Positions 46,947 to 59,136 of a stretch of DNA of 64,000 bases are shown one piece after another. This stretch comes from Gloeocapsa sp. DLM2.Bin57 (GTDB lineage: Bacteria; Cyanobacteriota; Cyanobacteriia; Cyanobacteriales; Gloeocapsaceae). Numbering within the stretch: position 1 is the first letter of the stretch; every line of letters begins with the position of its first letter. The DNA lies in contig RECR01000065.1 in NCBI GenBank assembly GCA_007693955.1, positions 1 to 64,000 of the forward strand, in the 5' to 3' direction. The notes beneath the pieces are model-generated. The model was not told the DNA's origin. It was given only the letters and a program-made list of their open reading frames with translations, and made no database searches. Made by a program: the position numbers and the translations under genes.

Positions 46947-49016
46947 ATGGTAGAAAATAGCGGGACAACTGAAGCTGAACGTTTGGTAGCGGAAACAGAA
47001 ACAGGCTCACGTAACCCCGATGGTGTGATGAAATGGGTTATTGTGTGTCTGGCTGTAGGTTGGTCGCTTTTTCAATTGGCGATCGCTAGTTTCTGGGTGT
47101 TAGATGCTACGCGATCTCGTGCTATCCATATCACCTTTGCTTTAGTACTCACTTTTCTACTGTTTCCTTGCCACAAAAGGAGCAATTTAAGCAAAATTCC
47201 CTGGTATGACTATCTATTAGCTATAACAGCAGGTTTCACTAGTCTCTATCTGGTGATTGACTATCTAGGTATTCAACAGCGTTTTGGTCTCCCTTTGGAT
47301 AGAGAGGTAATTATCGGTACGGTTTTTTTAATATTACTTCTAGAAGCTACTCGTCGTACTTTAGGACCTGCTTTAGCTATTATTGCTGTAATCTTTTTAT
47401 TATACGCTTTAACAGGTCCACGGGGAATGATTCCCATTACTCTACCTGAACTGATCGCCCATCGGGGTTATAATCTCAAACGGATTGTCAGTCAAATGTA
47501 TATCACTACTGAGGGAGTGTTTGGAGTAGCTTTGGGGGTTTCTACTCAATTTGTCTTTCTCTACGTATTATTTGGCTCTCTGTTAGATAAAGTTGGTGCG
47601 GGTAAGTATTTCGTTGATGTGGCTACAGCTTTTTTGGGTGTGTTTAGGGGTGGACCTGCTAAAGCGGCGGTAGTGGCTTCGGGGTTAACTGGTTTAGTCT
47701 CTGGTTCGTCTCTAGCTAATGTGGTGACGACGGGAACTTTTACTATCCCTTTGATGAAGCGATCGGGATATCCAGCGATTAAAGCTGCTGCTACAGAGGT
47801 GGCTGTATCTACTAATGGTCAATTGATGCCCCCTGTGATGGGGGCTGCTGCTTTTATTATGGCTGAATTTACGGGTCAACCTTATTTTGCGATCGTTCGG
47901 GCGGCTTTTATACCAGCAATTATTTCTTATTTAGCATTATTTTATATTGTACATCTAGAGGCTCTGAAATTGGGTTTACGGGGTTTACCTCGTTCTGAAT
48001 TACCTCCTCGTCGTGAAACTTTTTTCCAGGGTGTTGATAACCTGATTCCTCTGGCTTTTTTAATGTGGGGTATTGTCATTAGAGGTTTTAGCCCTGGTGG
48101 CGCGGTGATGTATGCGATCGCCTTAGTAGCTGGTTTACAACTAATCAAATCTCTGTTAATCTCCCTTAGAAATTCTGAGTCTGTTAAATTATCTCTGAGT
48201 AAGACTATCAATACCCTAATTATGGGTTTGGAATCGGGTGCGCGCAATATGATTGGTATCGCAGTAGCTGTTGCTACGGCAGGAATTATTGTGGGGATTG
48301 TTAATTTAACTGGTTTGGGTTTACGCTTAACCGAAATTATCGATTTTCTTAGCGCTTGGTTAACTCAGGGTATCGTCTGGTTGGTTTTACCTGTGGTTAA
48401 TTTGTTGGGGGGTAATCCTGAAGTTTTTAGCAATTATCTACAGTTTTTATTAGTTTTAGTGGTTACTGCTATTGCTAGTTTAATTTTGGGTTTGGGTTTA
48501 CCTACTACTGCTAATTATATCGTTATGGCTAGTTTAACTGCTCCTGTAATTGTCCAACTAGCTGAACAGTTTAATTTTAATATCCCTCTATTAGGTGCTC
48601 ATTTATTCGTCTTTTTCTTTGGTATCTTAGCTGATGATACTCCTCCAGTGGGTTTAGCTGCTTACGCTGCGGCGGCGATCGCTCGTAGTAATCCTATTGC
48701 TACTGGTATTCAGGGTTTTATCTATGATTTGCGCACGGCTATTTTACCTTTTTTGTTTATTTTTAATAGTAAGTTATTATTAATCGGTGTTGATAATTGG
48801 TGGGAGGGAGTTTGGGTATTTATTACTGCTATGATTGCGATGTTTGCTTTTGCTGCTGCAACTCAAGGTTATTTTCTCAACCCCAGTAATTGGCTAGAAA
48901 GATTATTATTATTTGTGGCTACTTTTTTACTATTTAATCAACATCTAGGCACTGATTTACTGGGGTTTTTGTTAATTATTTTAGTTGCTTTAACCTCAGT
49001 TCGACGAAGTTTATAA
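46947..49016 (+). CDS. Fused TRAP transporter permease (DctQ-DctM)
   Basis: 689 aa with about 18 hydrophobic segments. The small DctQ-like part covers about 30-170 and the large DctM-like part follows, with the conserved FGSLLDKVGAGKYFVDVA, GLTGLVSGSSLANVVTTG, PVMGAAAFIMAEFTGQPY, LGLGLPTTANYIVMASLTAPV, and FFFGILADDTPPVGLAAYAA. Co-encoded with the TAXI protein; sodium- or proton-driven uptake is the family role. Confidence 0.94.
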   Translation: MVENSGTTEAERLVAETETGSRNPDGVMKWVIVCLAVGWSLFQLAIASFWVLDATRSRAIHITFALVLTFLLFPCHKRSNLSKIPWYDYLLAITAGFTSLYLVIDYLGIQQRFGLPLDREVIIGTVFLILLLEATRRTLGPALAIIAVIFLLYALTGPRGMIPITLPELIAHRGYNLKRIVSQMYITTEGVFGVALGVSTQFVFLYVLFGSLLDKVGAGKYFVDVATAFLGVFRGGPAKAAVVASGLTGLVSGSSLANVVTTGTFTIPLMKRSGYPAIKAAATEVAVSTNGQLMPPVMGAAAFIMAEFTGQPYFAIVRAAFIPAIISYLALFYIVHLEALKLGLRGLPRSELPPRRETFFQGVDNLIPLAFLMWGIVIRGFSPGGAVMYAIALVAGLQLIKSLLISLRNSESVKLSLSKTINTLIMGLESGARNMIGIAVAVATAGIIVGIVNLTGLGLRLTEIIDFLSAWLTQGIVWLVLPVVNLLGGNPEVFSNYLQFLLVLVVTAIASLILGLGLPTTANYIVMASLTAPVIVQLAEQFNFNIPLLGAHLFVFFFGILADDTPPVGLAAYAAAAIARSNPIATGIQGFIYDLRTAILPFLFIFNSKLLLIGVDNWWEGVWVFITAMIAMFAFAAATQGYFLNPSNWLERLLLFVATFLLFNQHLGTDLLGFLLIILVALTSVRRSL

Positions 49017-49020
49017 CAGT

Positions 49021-49101
49021 AGGGAGAGGGGAATGTAGAATGTGCGAAAAAATAATTAATTCGCGCATTAGGGAATAACACCTAATACCTAATACCGAAC
49101 T
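49021..49101 (+). repeat. Degenerate dispersed intergenic repeat, copy C
   Basis: GGGGAATGTAGAATGTGCGAA, an AATTAATTCGCGCATT palindrome-like block, CCTAATACCTAATACC and CGAACTCAT. These blocks are shared with the gaps at 37527 (opposite strand) and 59190. It fills most of the 120 bases between convergent genes. Confidence 0.6.
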
Positions 49102-49136
49102 CATCTTGCGTTATGGCCATGAAAACAACTACAGAA

Positions 49137-50090
49137 TTAAATTCTTAATAAATTCAAATTAATAAATAAGTTACCATCAGTTTTTTCTGTTAACAATTGA
49201 TTGACTCTTTCGATTAAAACTTTACCGTTACGTTCGGTTTGTGGTACTTGACTATAAGCTCCCGTGATCACATTCTCTGTTTCAGAAAAGTTAATCTTTT
49301 TAGAGGTCATATAGATATCTATAGCTATATTTTGGGCTAATTCAGCAACCTGTTTTTGGTTACAGTTATGTAAAACGGCTATTTCTAAATCATTAAATGA
49401 GAGGATAAAATCATAAGGGTTAGTAATTTTCTGATTAACAATTAATTGATATAGTCTTAAAATTTTATTATAACTTTTTGGGGATATTTGCTGCATTTTT
49501 TTAGAGTTATAGTAAATAAAAATAAGAGATAAAATAGTATTTTTAGCTCTCACCATCTCTAATTCTTTTTCTAACAACAGACACAGCATATTTATGTTTT
49601 GTACATAGATTCTTGTATCTAAACGAGAAGATGGGAAAAAATCTGCGTAGGTAGTTTTAACTGGTAATTGATTATTTACTGGTTGTTTATCTGGTTGTAA
49701 AAGATTGCCTGTGGGGGCTAAATCATCGCTATTATCTTCTTCCTCAAATCTGTCTTTAACCTGATAAGTAATTTTTGTGCCATCAGGGAAATCTATTTGA
49801 TCTCCTGGTTTTAATTGGTGCATTAAACAGGGTTCACTATTAACAGTAAAACCATTAGTACTGACAATACCCTGTTCGTTACCGTCAATAATCCAAAAAG
49901 AGGTAACTTCTTCATCATAAGACTTAATCGGTAAAATTGTTGCGTGACAACGAGAGATAACCCTTGATTTGATTACCAAGGAATTAGAAGAATGTCTCCC
50001 AATCGAAAATGATTCATTATTCAGCATAAAAACTGTACTACTTCCTTCACGTTCCACCACAAGAACATGATCTAATGCAGAATTTTCCAT
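49137..50090 (-). CDS. FHA domain protein with degenerate GGDEF-like C-terminus
   Basis: 317 aa. The FHA domain (about 10-110) shows SIGRHSSNSLVIKSRVISRCHATI and STNGFTVN, the phosphothreonine-binding pattern. The C-terminal part (about 150-317) has the helix-strand rhythm and the LEKELEMVRAKNTILSLIFI beginning of GGDEF domains, but lacks a GGDEF/GGEEF loop, so it is not an active cyclase if the reading is right. Probably cytoplasmic signalling, partner unknown. AT-rich relative to its neighbours. Confidence 0.78.
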   Translation of the reverse strand: MENSALDHVLVVEREGSSTVFMLNNESFSIGRHSSNSLVIKSRVISRCHATILPIKSYDEEVTSFWIIDGNEQGIVSTNGFTVNSEPCLMHQLKPGDQIDFPDGTKITYQVKDRFEEEDNSDDLAPTGNLLQPDKQPVNNQLPVKTTYADFFPSSRLDTRIYVQNINMLCLLLEKELEMVRAKNTILSLIFIYYNSKKMQQISPKSYNKILRLYQLIVNQKITNPYDFILSFNDLEIAVLHNCNQKQVAELAQNIAIDIYMTSKKINFSETENVITGAYSQVPQTERNGKVLIERVNQLLTEKTDGNLFINLNLLRI

Positions 50091-50355
50091 ATCATAAAAA
50101 AAGCTTGATTGAATCGTAGATAGAGCCAGTATAGCAATAATTTCGACGGTTTTAAATAACTCTTGCTTTGTAATATAAAAAAAACTAATTATTTAATTTA
50201 AAATTTAAATGTTAATAGTCTTTTAATAATTTAAGTTTTAATATATGATTTTTAACATAGAATTTAATCAATGTTTAATATTATCTTCATAGACAAATGC
50301 TGATATTAAACAAATATCAAACAGATAATTTTTACTTATCTTTAGGGAAAACAAG

Positions 50356-52077
50356 ATGCAGATAACCAATTTAATACACTTTAGAAACATCAAGGGTGAT
50401 ATATTTGGCGGAATCACAGCAGCGGTAGTAGCTTTACCCATGGCTTTAGCCTTCGGGGTAGCTAGTGGTGCGGGTGCGGGTGCAGGTTTATGGGGTGCGG
50501 TGTTAGTAGGCTTTTTTGCAGCCCTATTTGGGGGAACACCGACGCTAATTTCTGAACCCACAGGACCAATGACAGTGGTAATGACAGCGATTATTGCTGA
50601 GTTAACCCTAACAGCAGAAACTCCTGAGAAAGGTATGGCGATGGCTTTCACAGTAGTCATGCTAGCGGGATTATTTCAGGTGTTGTTTGGCTTGTTACGG
50701 TTGGGTAAATACATCACGATGATGCCCTATACCGTTATTTCAGGGTTTATGACGGGTATTGGTGTCATACTTATTATACTACAAACAGCACCTTTTTTAG
50801 GACAAGCTAGCCCTAAGGGTGGGGTAATAGGAACTCTGCAGAATTTACCTAATTTAATAGCGAACATTAATCCAGTAGAGACGGGATTAGCTTTAATGAC
50901 TTTGGGTATCCTGTTTTTTATGCCGGCTAAATTCAAGAAATTTGTCCCACCCCAATTAGTAGCTTTAATCATTGGTACAGCGGTTTCTTTATTATTTTTC
51001 AGTAACGTAGATATCCGTCGTATTGGGGAGATTCCTACTGGTTGGCCCTCTCTACAAGTACCTACTTTTGGTGCTAGTCAGTTTAGACTGATGGTTGTTG
51101 ATGCTCTAGTTTTAGGAATGCTAGGTTGTATCGATGCTTTGTTAACCTCAGTAGTAGCTGATAGTTTGACTCGTACTGAGCATAATTCTGATAAAGAGTT
51201 AATCGGTCAAGGTTTGGGTAACATAGCTTCTGGTTTGTTTGGTGGTATCGCCGGTGCTGGTGCTACTATGGGTACGGTAGTTAATATTCAATCTGGTGGA
51301 CGTACCGCTTTATCTGGTATATCACGTTCTTTAATCTTGTTGGTGGTAGTGCTTTGGGCTGCACCTTTAACGGCGAGTATTCCTCTAGCAGTCTTAGCGG
51401 GTATCGCTTTTAAGGTTGGTATCAATATTATGGATTGGCAATTTCTGAAAAGAGTCCACCGTATCTCTTGGAAAGCAGCGGCTATTGTCTATGGTGTAAT
51501 TGGTTTGACTGTCTTTGTGGATTTAATCGCTGCTGTGGGTGTAGGTGTATTTATCGCTAACGTGTTAACCATCGATAAACTCTCAGAATTGCGCTCTAAA
51601 TCGGTTAAAACTATTACTGATGCTGATGATGAGATTGTCTTAACTCCTGAAGAAAGACAAATACTCAATGTAGCTAAAGGTCGTATTCTTTTATTCCATT
51701 TGAGTGGTCCGATGATTTTTGGAGTAGCTAAAGCGATCTCTCGTCAACATAACGCTATTAATCAGTATGACGTCTTGATTTTAGATTTAAGCGAAGTTCC
51801 TCTATTGGGTGTAACTTCTTCTTTAGCGATTGAAAATGCTGTTGGTGAAGCCGTAGATAATGGTCGTCAGGTGTTTATCGTTGGCGCAGGTGGTAAGGTT
51901 AAACGCCGTTTAGAAAGTTTGGGGATTAGTAACCTTATCCCTCCTCAGAATTGGTTGGGCGATCGCTTGGTAGCTTTACAACATAGTTTAGCGATTATCA
52001 GGGAGATAGAATCACAACCTTACGATATAGCGCCACTTTCCAAGGGAACTGGAAACCCCGCAACTGGGAACAGTTAG
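50356..52077 (+). CDS. SulP family anion transporter (BicA-like) with STAS domain
   Basis: 573 aa, with 10-12 helices followed by a cytoplasmic STAS domain (about 440-555, with LILDLSEVPLLGVTSSLAIENAV). The N-terminal GDIFGGITAAVVALPMALAFGVASGAGAGAGLWGA and FGGTPTLISEPTGPMTVV are typical of the group that includes BicA, a sodium-dependent bicarbonate transporter in cyanobacteria. Sulfate transport cannot be excluded. It stands alone with AGGG upstream. The 50091-50355 gap is very AT-rich and probably holds the divergent promoters. Confidence 0.9.
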   Translation: MQITNLIHFRNIKGDIFGGITAAVVALPMALAFGVASGAGAGAGLWGAVLVGFFAALFGGTPTLISEPTGPMTVVMTAIIAELTLTAETPEKGMAMAFTVVMLAGLFQVLFGLLRLGKYITMMPYTVISGFMTGIGVILIILQTAPFLGQASPKGGVIGTLQNLPNLIANINPVETGLALMTLGILFFMPAKFKKFVPPQLVALIIGTAVSLLFFSNVDIRRIGEIPTGWPSLQVPTFGASQFRLMVVDALVLGMLGCIDALLTSVVADSLTRTEHNSDKELIGQGLGNIASGLFGGIAGAGATMGTVVNIQSGGRTALSGISRSLILLVVVLWAAPLTASIPLAVLAGIAFKVGINIMDWQFLKRVHRISWKAAAIVYGVIGLTVFVDLIAAVGVGVFIANVLTIDKLSELRSKSVKTITDADDEIVLTPEERQILNVAKGRILLFHLSGPMIFGVAKAISRQHNAINQYDVLILDLSEVPLLGVTSSLAIENAVGEAVDNGRQVFIVGAGGKVKRRLESLGISNLIPPQNWLGDRLVALQHSLAIIREIESQPYDIAPLSKGTGNPATGNS

Positions 52078-52098
52078 ACTAGTTGCTAACTTATTAAA

Positions 52099-52170
52099 TG
52101 GGTCGCCTGGGGATCGAACCCAGGGCCGATCGGTTAAAAGCCGAGTGCTCTACCGCTGAGCTAGCGACCC
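52099..52170 (-). tRNA. tRNA-Lys (anticodon UUU)
   Basis: 72 nt cloverleaf with acceptor GGGTCGC/GCGACCC, D arm GCTC...GAGC, anticodon TTT at plus-strand 52136-52138 in the loop CTTTTAA, and T loop TTCGATC. No encoded CCA. Lies between sulP and secG. Confidence 0.96.
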
Positions 52171-52268
52171 TTTATCTGCACACCTTTATCAGAATAACAT
52201 AGCTTTTTTGAAAAAGCAAGGGTAAACTAAAAAAATAATTACCCCAAAATTAAGGATAAGCAAAAACA

Positions 52269-52499
52269 ATGCAAGCAGAACAACTCGTTCAAATTATCTG
52301 GGCTATTTCAGCCCTATTGCTGATAGTCATGGTCTTACTACACAGTCCTAAAGGAGATGGTATCGGTGGAATTGGAGGACAAGCACAATTGTTTACTAGT
52401 GCTAAAAGTGCCGAAACTAGTCTTAACCGCATTACCTGGGTTTTAGCTGCTATATTCATTAGTTTAAGCATTATTTTGAGCGCAGGTTGGCTACGTTAA
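52269..52499 (+). CDS. secG: Preprotein translocase subunit SecG
   Basis: 76 aa with two membrane helices and the conserved middle SPKGDGIGGIGGQAQLFTS, typical of SecG. It assists SecYE in protein export. Its 3' end overlaps by 13 bases the probable start of the metalloprotease gene in another frame. Confidence 0.94.
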   Translation: MQAEQLVQIIWAISALLLIVMVLLHSPKGDGIGGIGGQAQLFTSAKSAETSLNRITWVLAAIFISLSIILSAGWLR

Positions 52500-53230
52500 T
52501 TATCAGAGTAACCCACTGGCTAGTATTGCTCATCAGTACTAGCTTGTTGGTGGCGAGTTTGAGTAAATTAATGGTTCAAGGGAAGGAATACCCGACCCTT
52601 GGGGTTCATGCTTTACCCCCTACTCTGGGAGCATGGGTGATTGATTCAAACCAGGGGGATTATTTTGAAGAGGTTAAAGTTATTCCCGTTGTCGAATATT
52701 TAATCTGGTCACAATTTCCCGTCAGAGTTTATCTAGAAGGGGGAAATGACCTCTGGAATGAAGGAGTTGTTCAGGCGATCGCTTCTTGGGGAGAATATTT
52801 ACCCCTAACTCAAATAGAAGAGGAATCAGAAGCCGATATTATCATTAAGCGATCGCCTCCTAGTCCTAAAATTGAGCGTAACCCCCATACAGGTTTATTA
52901 GAGATTACCCGAGCTAGAGCAGGTCTTACTACATATAAACTCTATCTTAACCAAGGTATTCTCTCTCATCGTATGCTCATCGAGATTAATCCAGGACAAA
53001 ATCAGCAAGCAGTTATTGCCACTCTTACCCATGAATTAGGACACGCTTTAGGTATTTGGGGACACAGTCAAGTAGCTACTGACGCTTTATTTTACGCTCA
53101 ATCTCAGCAGTTTTCGGGTATTTCCCCTAGGGATATTAATACTTTAAAAAAAATCTACCAACAACCTACCGCTTTAGGTTGGATTCAATCTATAGAGATA
53201 GAGGGTAGCAACTCCCACCCTCAACCCTAA
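52487..53230 (+). CDS. Exported zinc metalloprotease (matrixin-like)
   Basis: About 247 aa. The N-terminal hydrophobic stretch (WLVLLISTSLLVASL) could be a signal anchor. The zincin signature HELGHALGIWGH is near residue 183 and fits the metzincin form HExxHxxGxxH; the region 75-110 resembles M10-type domains (DLWNEGVVQAIASWGEYLPLTQI). TTG at 52487 is the first usable start after an in-frame stop at 52460, so the true start may be later (for example TTG near 52526). Operon with secG is implied by the overlap. Confidence 0.8.
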   Translation: MATLIIRVTHWLVLLISTSLLVASLSKLMVQGKEYPTLGVHALPPTLGAWVIDSNQGDYFEEVKVIPVVEYLIWSQFPVRVYLEGGNDLWNEGVVQAIASWGEYLPLTQIEEESEADIIIKRSPPSPKIERNPHTGLLEITRARAGLTTYKLYLNQGILSHRMLIEINPGQNQQAVIATLTHELGHALGIWGHSQVATDALFYAQSQQFSGISPRDINTLKKIYQQPTALGWIQSIEIEGSNSHPQP

Positions 53231-53231
53231 C

Positions 53232-53435
53232 TTATAAAAGTCCAGTATTAGTGCCTGGTTTACCAGTTGCCAGTTCAACTTTAACAATTTTACCGCCCAT
53301 TTTCATAATTCTTTGTTGTTCAGTGAACCAATTCTCATAGGGAACGAGCTTAGTAAAATAAGTATTTTGTAACTCTCTTTGAGTACGGATTCTGGTTTGA
53401 CTTGGAACACAAGCGGTTACCTTAAACATACGCAT
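53232..53435 (-). CDS. apcC: Phycobilisome core small linker (L_C 7.8)
   Basis: 67 aa, with MRMFKVTACVPSQTRIRTQRELQNTYFTKLVPYE, the CpcD-type linker sequence. It caps the core cylinders of allophycocyanin. Last gene of the apc cluster; AGGAG lies about 10 bases upstream. Separated from apcB by a 190-base gap with a long hairpin. One base from the convergent metalloprotease stop. Confidence 0.96.
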   Translation of the reverse strand: MRMFKVTACVPSQTRIRTQRELQNTYFTKLVPYENWFTEQQRIMKMGGKIVKVELATGKPGTNTGLL

Positions 53436-53488
53436 GGTGGTTTTTCTCCTTGTTGATATGGTTATTTTTTATGTAGAGATAAAACAAA

Positions 53489-53587
53489 GGTCGGGAGTCT
53501 AACCTAAATACCAGATCTACAAAACTCATCTTCATAAGCAAAGACTAAGCTTTTCAAGAGCTAGCACTCACTTTAGACTTCCCGACC
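53489..53587 (-). terminator. Long hairpin between apcB and apcC (attenuator-like)
   Basis: GGTCGGGAGTCTAA at 53489-53502 and TTAGACTTCCCGACC at 53573-53587 pair with a one-base bulge, around a loop of about 70 bases. On the minus strand the second arm is followed by a TTTG TTTTA tail. This is the expected site where most apcAB transcripts stop, with some read-through into apcC. Confidence 0.65.
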
Positions 53588-53628
53588 CTCTATCTTAATC
53601 GAGAAAGAGCGAGTTACGTCTCAAGCTT

Positions 53629-54114
53629 CTAGCTTAAGCCAGAGCTGATGTAATCAAAGTAAACGCCCATTTCTTTACCAGCATCAGGACCTACTAAGCT
53701 AGCGGTTACTTCTTTCATCGCTTGGATAGCTTGCACGGTAGAAGAGATAGGTACACCTAAAGAGTTATAGGTTTCTTTTAAACCATTGAGTACGCGCTCA
53801 TCTAGGATAGAAGGATCTCCTGCTAACATAGCGTAGGTAGCGTAACGTAGATAGTAATCTAAGTCGCGGATACAAGCTGCGTAACGACGAGTGGTGTACA
53901 TATTGCCACCGGGACGAGTCACATCAGAGTATAGTAAAGATTTAGCTACAGCTTCTTTAACGATGGTAGCAGCATTAGCGCTGATTACGCTAGCAGCACG
54001 AACTCGTAATTGACCAGTTTGGAAATAGCTTTTTAGCTTATCTAGAGCTGTGGAATCAAGGTATTTACCTTGTACGTCAGCACTGTTAATAACAGAGGTA
54101 ATAGCGTCTTGCAT
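53629..54114 (-). CDS. apcB: Allophycocyanin beta subunit
   Basis: 161 aa phycobiliprotein. The phycocyanobilin-binding Cys lies in [27 protein letters not shown] near residue 81. The N-terminus [20 protein letters not shown] is characteristic. AGGAG seven bases before ATG. Second gene of the apcA-apcB-apcC transcript. Confidence 0.98.
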   Translation of the reverse strand: MQDAITSVINSADVQGKYLDSTALDKLKSYFQTGQLRVRAASVISANAATIVKEAVAKSLLYSDVTRPGGNMYTTRRYAACIRDLDYYLRYATYAMLAGDPSILDERVLNGLKETYNSLGVPISSTVQAIQAMKEVTASLVGPDAGKEMGVYFDYISSGLS

Positions 54115-54172
54115 GATTTTCTCCTAATTTGAAGGTTTTGCTTAGGTAAAGAGTTGATTGGACCAGTGTAAA

Positions 54173-54658
54173 TTACTGCATAGCTCCAATAACGTAGTCA
54201 AAGTATGCTCCCGCTTCTGATGCGTCGTCAGCGGACATTTGACCGATCGCTACATCTTTCATCTCACGTACACTTTGAGCTACCGCTTCAATAGGAGTAC
54301 CTAGAGATTTGTACATTTCACGAACACCTACTAAGCCGATTTCTTCGATAGGAGTTACATCTCCTGCTACGATACCATAAGTAATAAGACGTAGGTAGTA
54401 GTCCATATCACGAAGACAGGTAGCGGTCATTTCTTCGCCGTAAGCGTTTCCACCAGGAGAAACTACATCAGGACGTTTTTGGAATAGTTGATCGCCTGCT
54501 TGTCTAATGATTCTTTCGCGAGATTCGGTTAAAGTTTGGGCGATGCGTAAACGGCTTTCACCACCTGTTACAAATGCTTTGATTCTATCTAGTTCACCGG
54601 GGCTGAGATAGCGAGCTTCAGCATCAGCATTCACGATTGACTTCGTGACGATACTCAT
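54173..54658 (-). CDS. apcA: Allophycocyanin alpha subunit
   Basis: 161 aa, starting [25 protein letters not shown]. The chromophore Cys is in [23 protein letters not shown] near residue 81. Forms the alpha-beta monomers of the phycobilisome core. GGAGGAA upstream of ATG. 58-base spacing to apcB. Confidence 0.98.
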   Translation of the reverse strand: MSIVTKSIVNADAEARYLSPGELDRIKAFVTGGESRLRIAQTLTESRERIIRQAGDQLFQKRPDVVSPGGNAYGEEMTATCLRDMDYYLRLITYGIVAGDVTPIEEIGLVGVREMYKSLGTPIEAVAQSVREMKDVAIGQMSADDASEAGAYFDYVIGAMQ

Positions 54659-54939
54659 GGATAAATTCCTCCGTAAAAAAGAGATTTAACTTAAAAATCA
54701 AACCAGAGTGATTAAAACTGGTTGTTATATCAACAAGATCTTTGAGTTAGTTAGTCAACTATACCCTAGATTGGTTACTTATTTTTCACCAATTTGGCGG
54801 GACTCAAAAAAACCTCATCGCAATCATTTTGCGATATTATGTCCATCTTTGCTATGATCTCTTAACATTTTTTAACATATTTTTCAGAAACAGTAAAATA
54901 CACTGTAACAATTATATAAATGTAAATGAAGGTAAACAG
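54659..54939 (-). promoter_or_regulatory. apcA upstream region with palindrome
   Basis: About 280 bases of leader/promoter for apcA-apcB-apcC, with no gene. It contains TCGCAA-N5-TTGCGA at 54818-54834, a perfect palindrome that may be a regulator site, and a TATAGT-like -10 on the minus strand around 54760-54766. Neither a strong -35 nor a start site can be fixed. Confidence 0.45.
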
Positions 54940-54977
54940 AAAAATCTCCCAGTCTAGTTAAACTGACTAGGAGATTA
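54940..54977 (-). terminator. Terminator of apcE
   Basis: On the minus strand AATCTCC...GGAGATT, with inner pairing of AGTC and GACT, forms a long stem followed by TTTTT. It lies about 20 bases past the apcE stop. Confidence 0.85.
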
Positions 54978-54997
54978 TGAGTAGGTAGGTTTAGTTA

Positions 54998-57751
<2,754 letters not shown>

Positions 57752-57917
57752 TTACCTTTTCCTTTGGGGGTGACTTTTGTTGTCAAAGTCTATGTTTGAT
57801 TTTTATGTCAGCATCTAGATTAAATCTTTTCTGACATTCTGAGGCTTATTGTTAAGAATTATGTCAAACAAAGTTTTTCGGCGTTAAGGCTTAAAGTTTA
57901 TAATAAGCGATCGCTGT

Positions 57918-59117
57918 ATGCTTAACAGAAAAATGTCAGAAAAAGTCGCTAAACTATACAATACTTATCCTTTTCCTCCCGATCCTCTCCTGTCTGAACC
58001 ACCTCCAGGGTATAATTGGCGCTGGAATTGGATAGCAGCTTATAATTTTTGTACAGGAGCAAAACCTCCACGTCAAGATATTCGTATTCTCGATGCTGGT
58101 TGTGGTACAGGTTCTAGTACAGAGTATTTAATCCATCTCAACCCCGAAGCCCAAGTATTGGGGATTGATTTGAGTGAACAAGCCTTAGCTGTAGCTAGAG
58201 AAAGAACCCAAAAGTCGGGAATAGCAGCTAAATACGGTGATAAACTCCGCTTTCAACGCTTAAAACTCGAAGATGCTGCCGAAATAGAGGGAGAATTTGA
58301 ATTGATTAACTGTGTCGGGGTTTTACATCATCTCCCCAATCCCGTAGCGGGTATTGAAGCTTTGAGTAAAAAATTAGCCCCAGGTGGGATAATGCACATT
58401 TTCGTTTACTCAGAATTAGGACGTAGAGAAATACAATTAATGCAGCAGGCGATCGCTTTGTTACAGGGAGATAACCGCGAAGATTATCGCGAAGGAGTCA
58501 AAATAGGTCGGGAAATATTCGCTAATCTACCCTCTGATAACCCCTTAGTTATACGAGAACAACAACGTTGGGCTTTGGAAAATCAACGAGATGCTTGTTT
58601 TGCTGATATGTATCTGCATCCTGTGGAAGTTGACTACAATATCGAAACCTTGTTTAATTTGATTGACGCTTCAGGTTTAGAATTTGTGGGCTTTTCTAAC
58701 CCTAGTTATTGGAATTTAGAGAGGTTATTAGGAACTTCCGAAGAGTTAATCAAACGAGGAGAACAATTAAGCGATCGCCAACGTTATCGTTTAATCGAAT
58801 TACTAGATCCAGAAATATCTCATTATGAATTTTTCCTAGCTCGTCCTCCCCTAGTTAAACTAAACTGGTCAGATGATCAACAATTAGTTGAAGCAATAGT
58901 AGAACTCAATCCTTGTTTAGATGGTTGGCCTGGTCAGAGTTTATTTAACTATGATTATCAATACGTACAACTATGCGAGTTAGAGTACCAGTTTTTAGAG
59001 AATTGTACCGCTAAACCCAGTACAGTAGGAGAACTTTTAGGAGAACTTCCCCAACTGAATTTAGAGATAGTGCGATCACTACAAACTAGACAAATAATCG
59101 TTTTAACGAGAAAGTGA
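57918..59117 (+). CDS. SAM-dependent methyltransferase, 399 aa
   Basis: Motif I is ILDAGCGTGSSTEYL near residue 60, then VLGIDLSEQAL, INCVGVLHHLPNPV near 132 and APGGIMHIFVYSELGR. A long C-terminal part (about 200-399) without a recognised fold carries FLARPP and YVQLCELEYQFLENC. The N-terminus VAKLYNTYPFPPDPL is common to a cyanobacterial group. Substrate unknown. TATAAT just upstream (57896-57902) next to a GCGATCGC. A second ATG five codons on is possible. Confidence 0.85.
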   Translation: MLNRKMSEKVAKLYNTYPFPPDPLLSEPPPGYNWRWNWIAAYNFCTGAKPPRQDIRILDAGCGTGSSTEYLIHLNPEAQVLGIDLSEQALAVARERTQKSGIAAKYGDKLRFQRLKLEDAAEIEGEFELINCVGVLHHLPNPVAGIEALSKKLAPGGIMHIFVYSELGRREIQLMQQAIALLQGDNREDYREGVKIGREIFANLPSDNPLVIREQQRWALENQRDACFADMYLHPVEVDYNIETLFNLIDASGLEFVGFSNPSYWNLERLLGTSEELIKRGEQLSDRQRYRLIELLDPEISHYEFFLARPPLVKLNWSDDQQLVEAIVELNPCLDGWPGQSLFNYDYQYVQLCELEYQFLENCTAKPSTVGELLGELPQLNLEIVRSLQTRQIIVLTRK

Positions 59118-59136
59118 GGGAGAAGTCGGCATAAGA

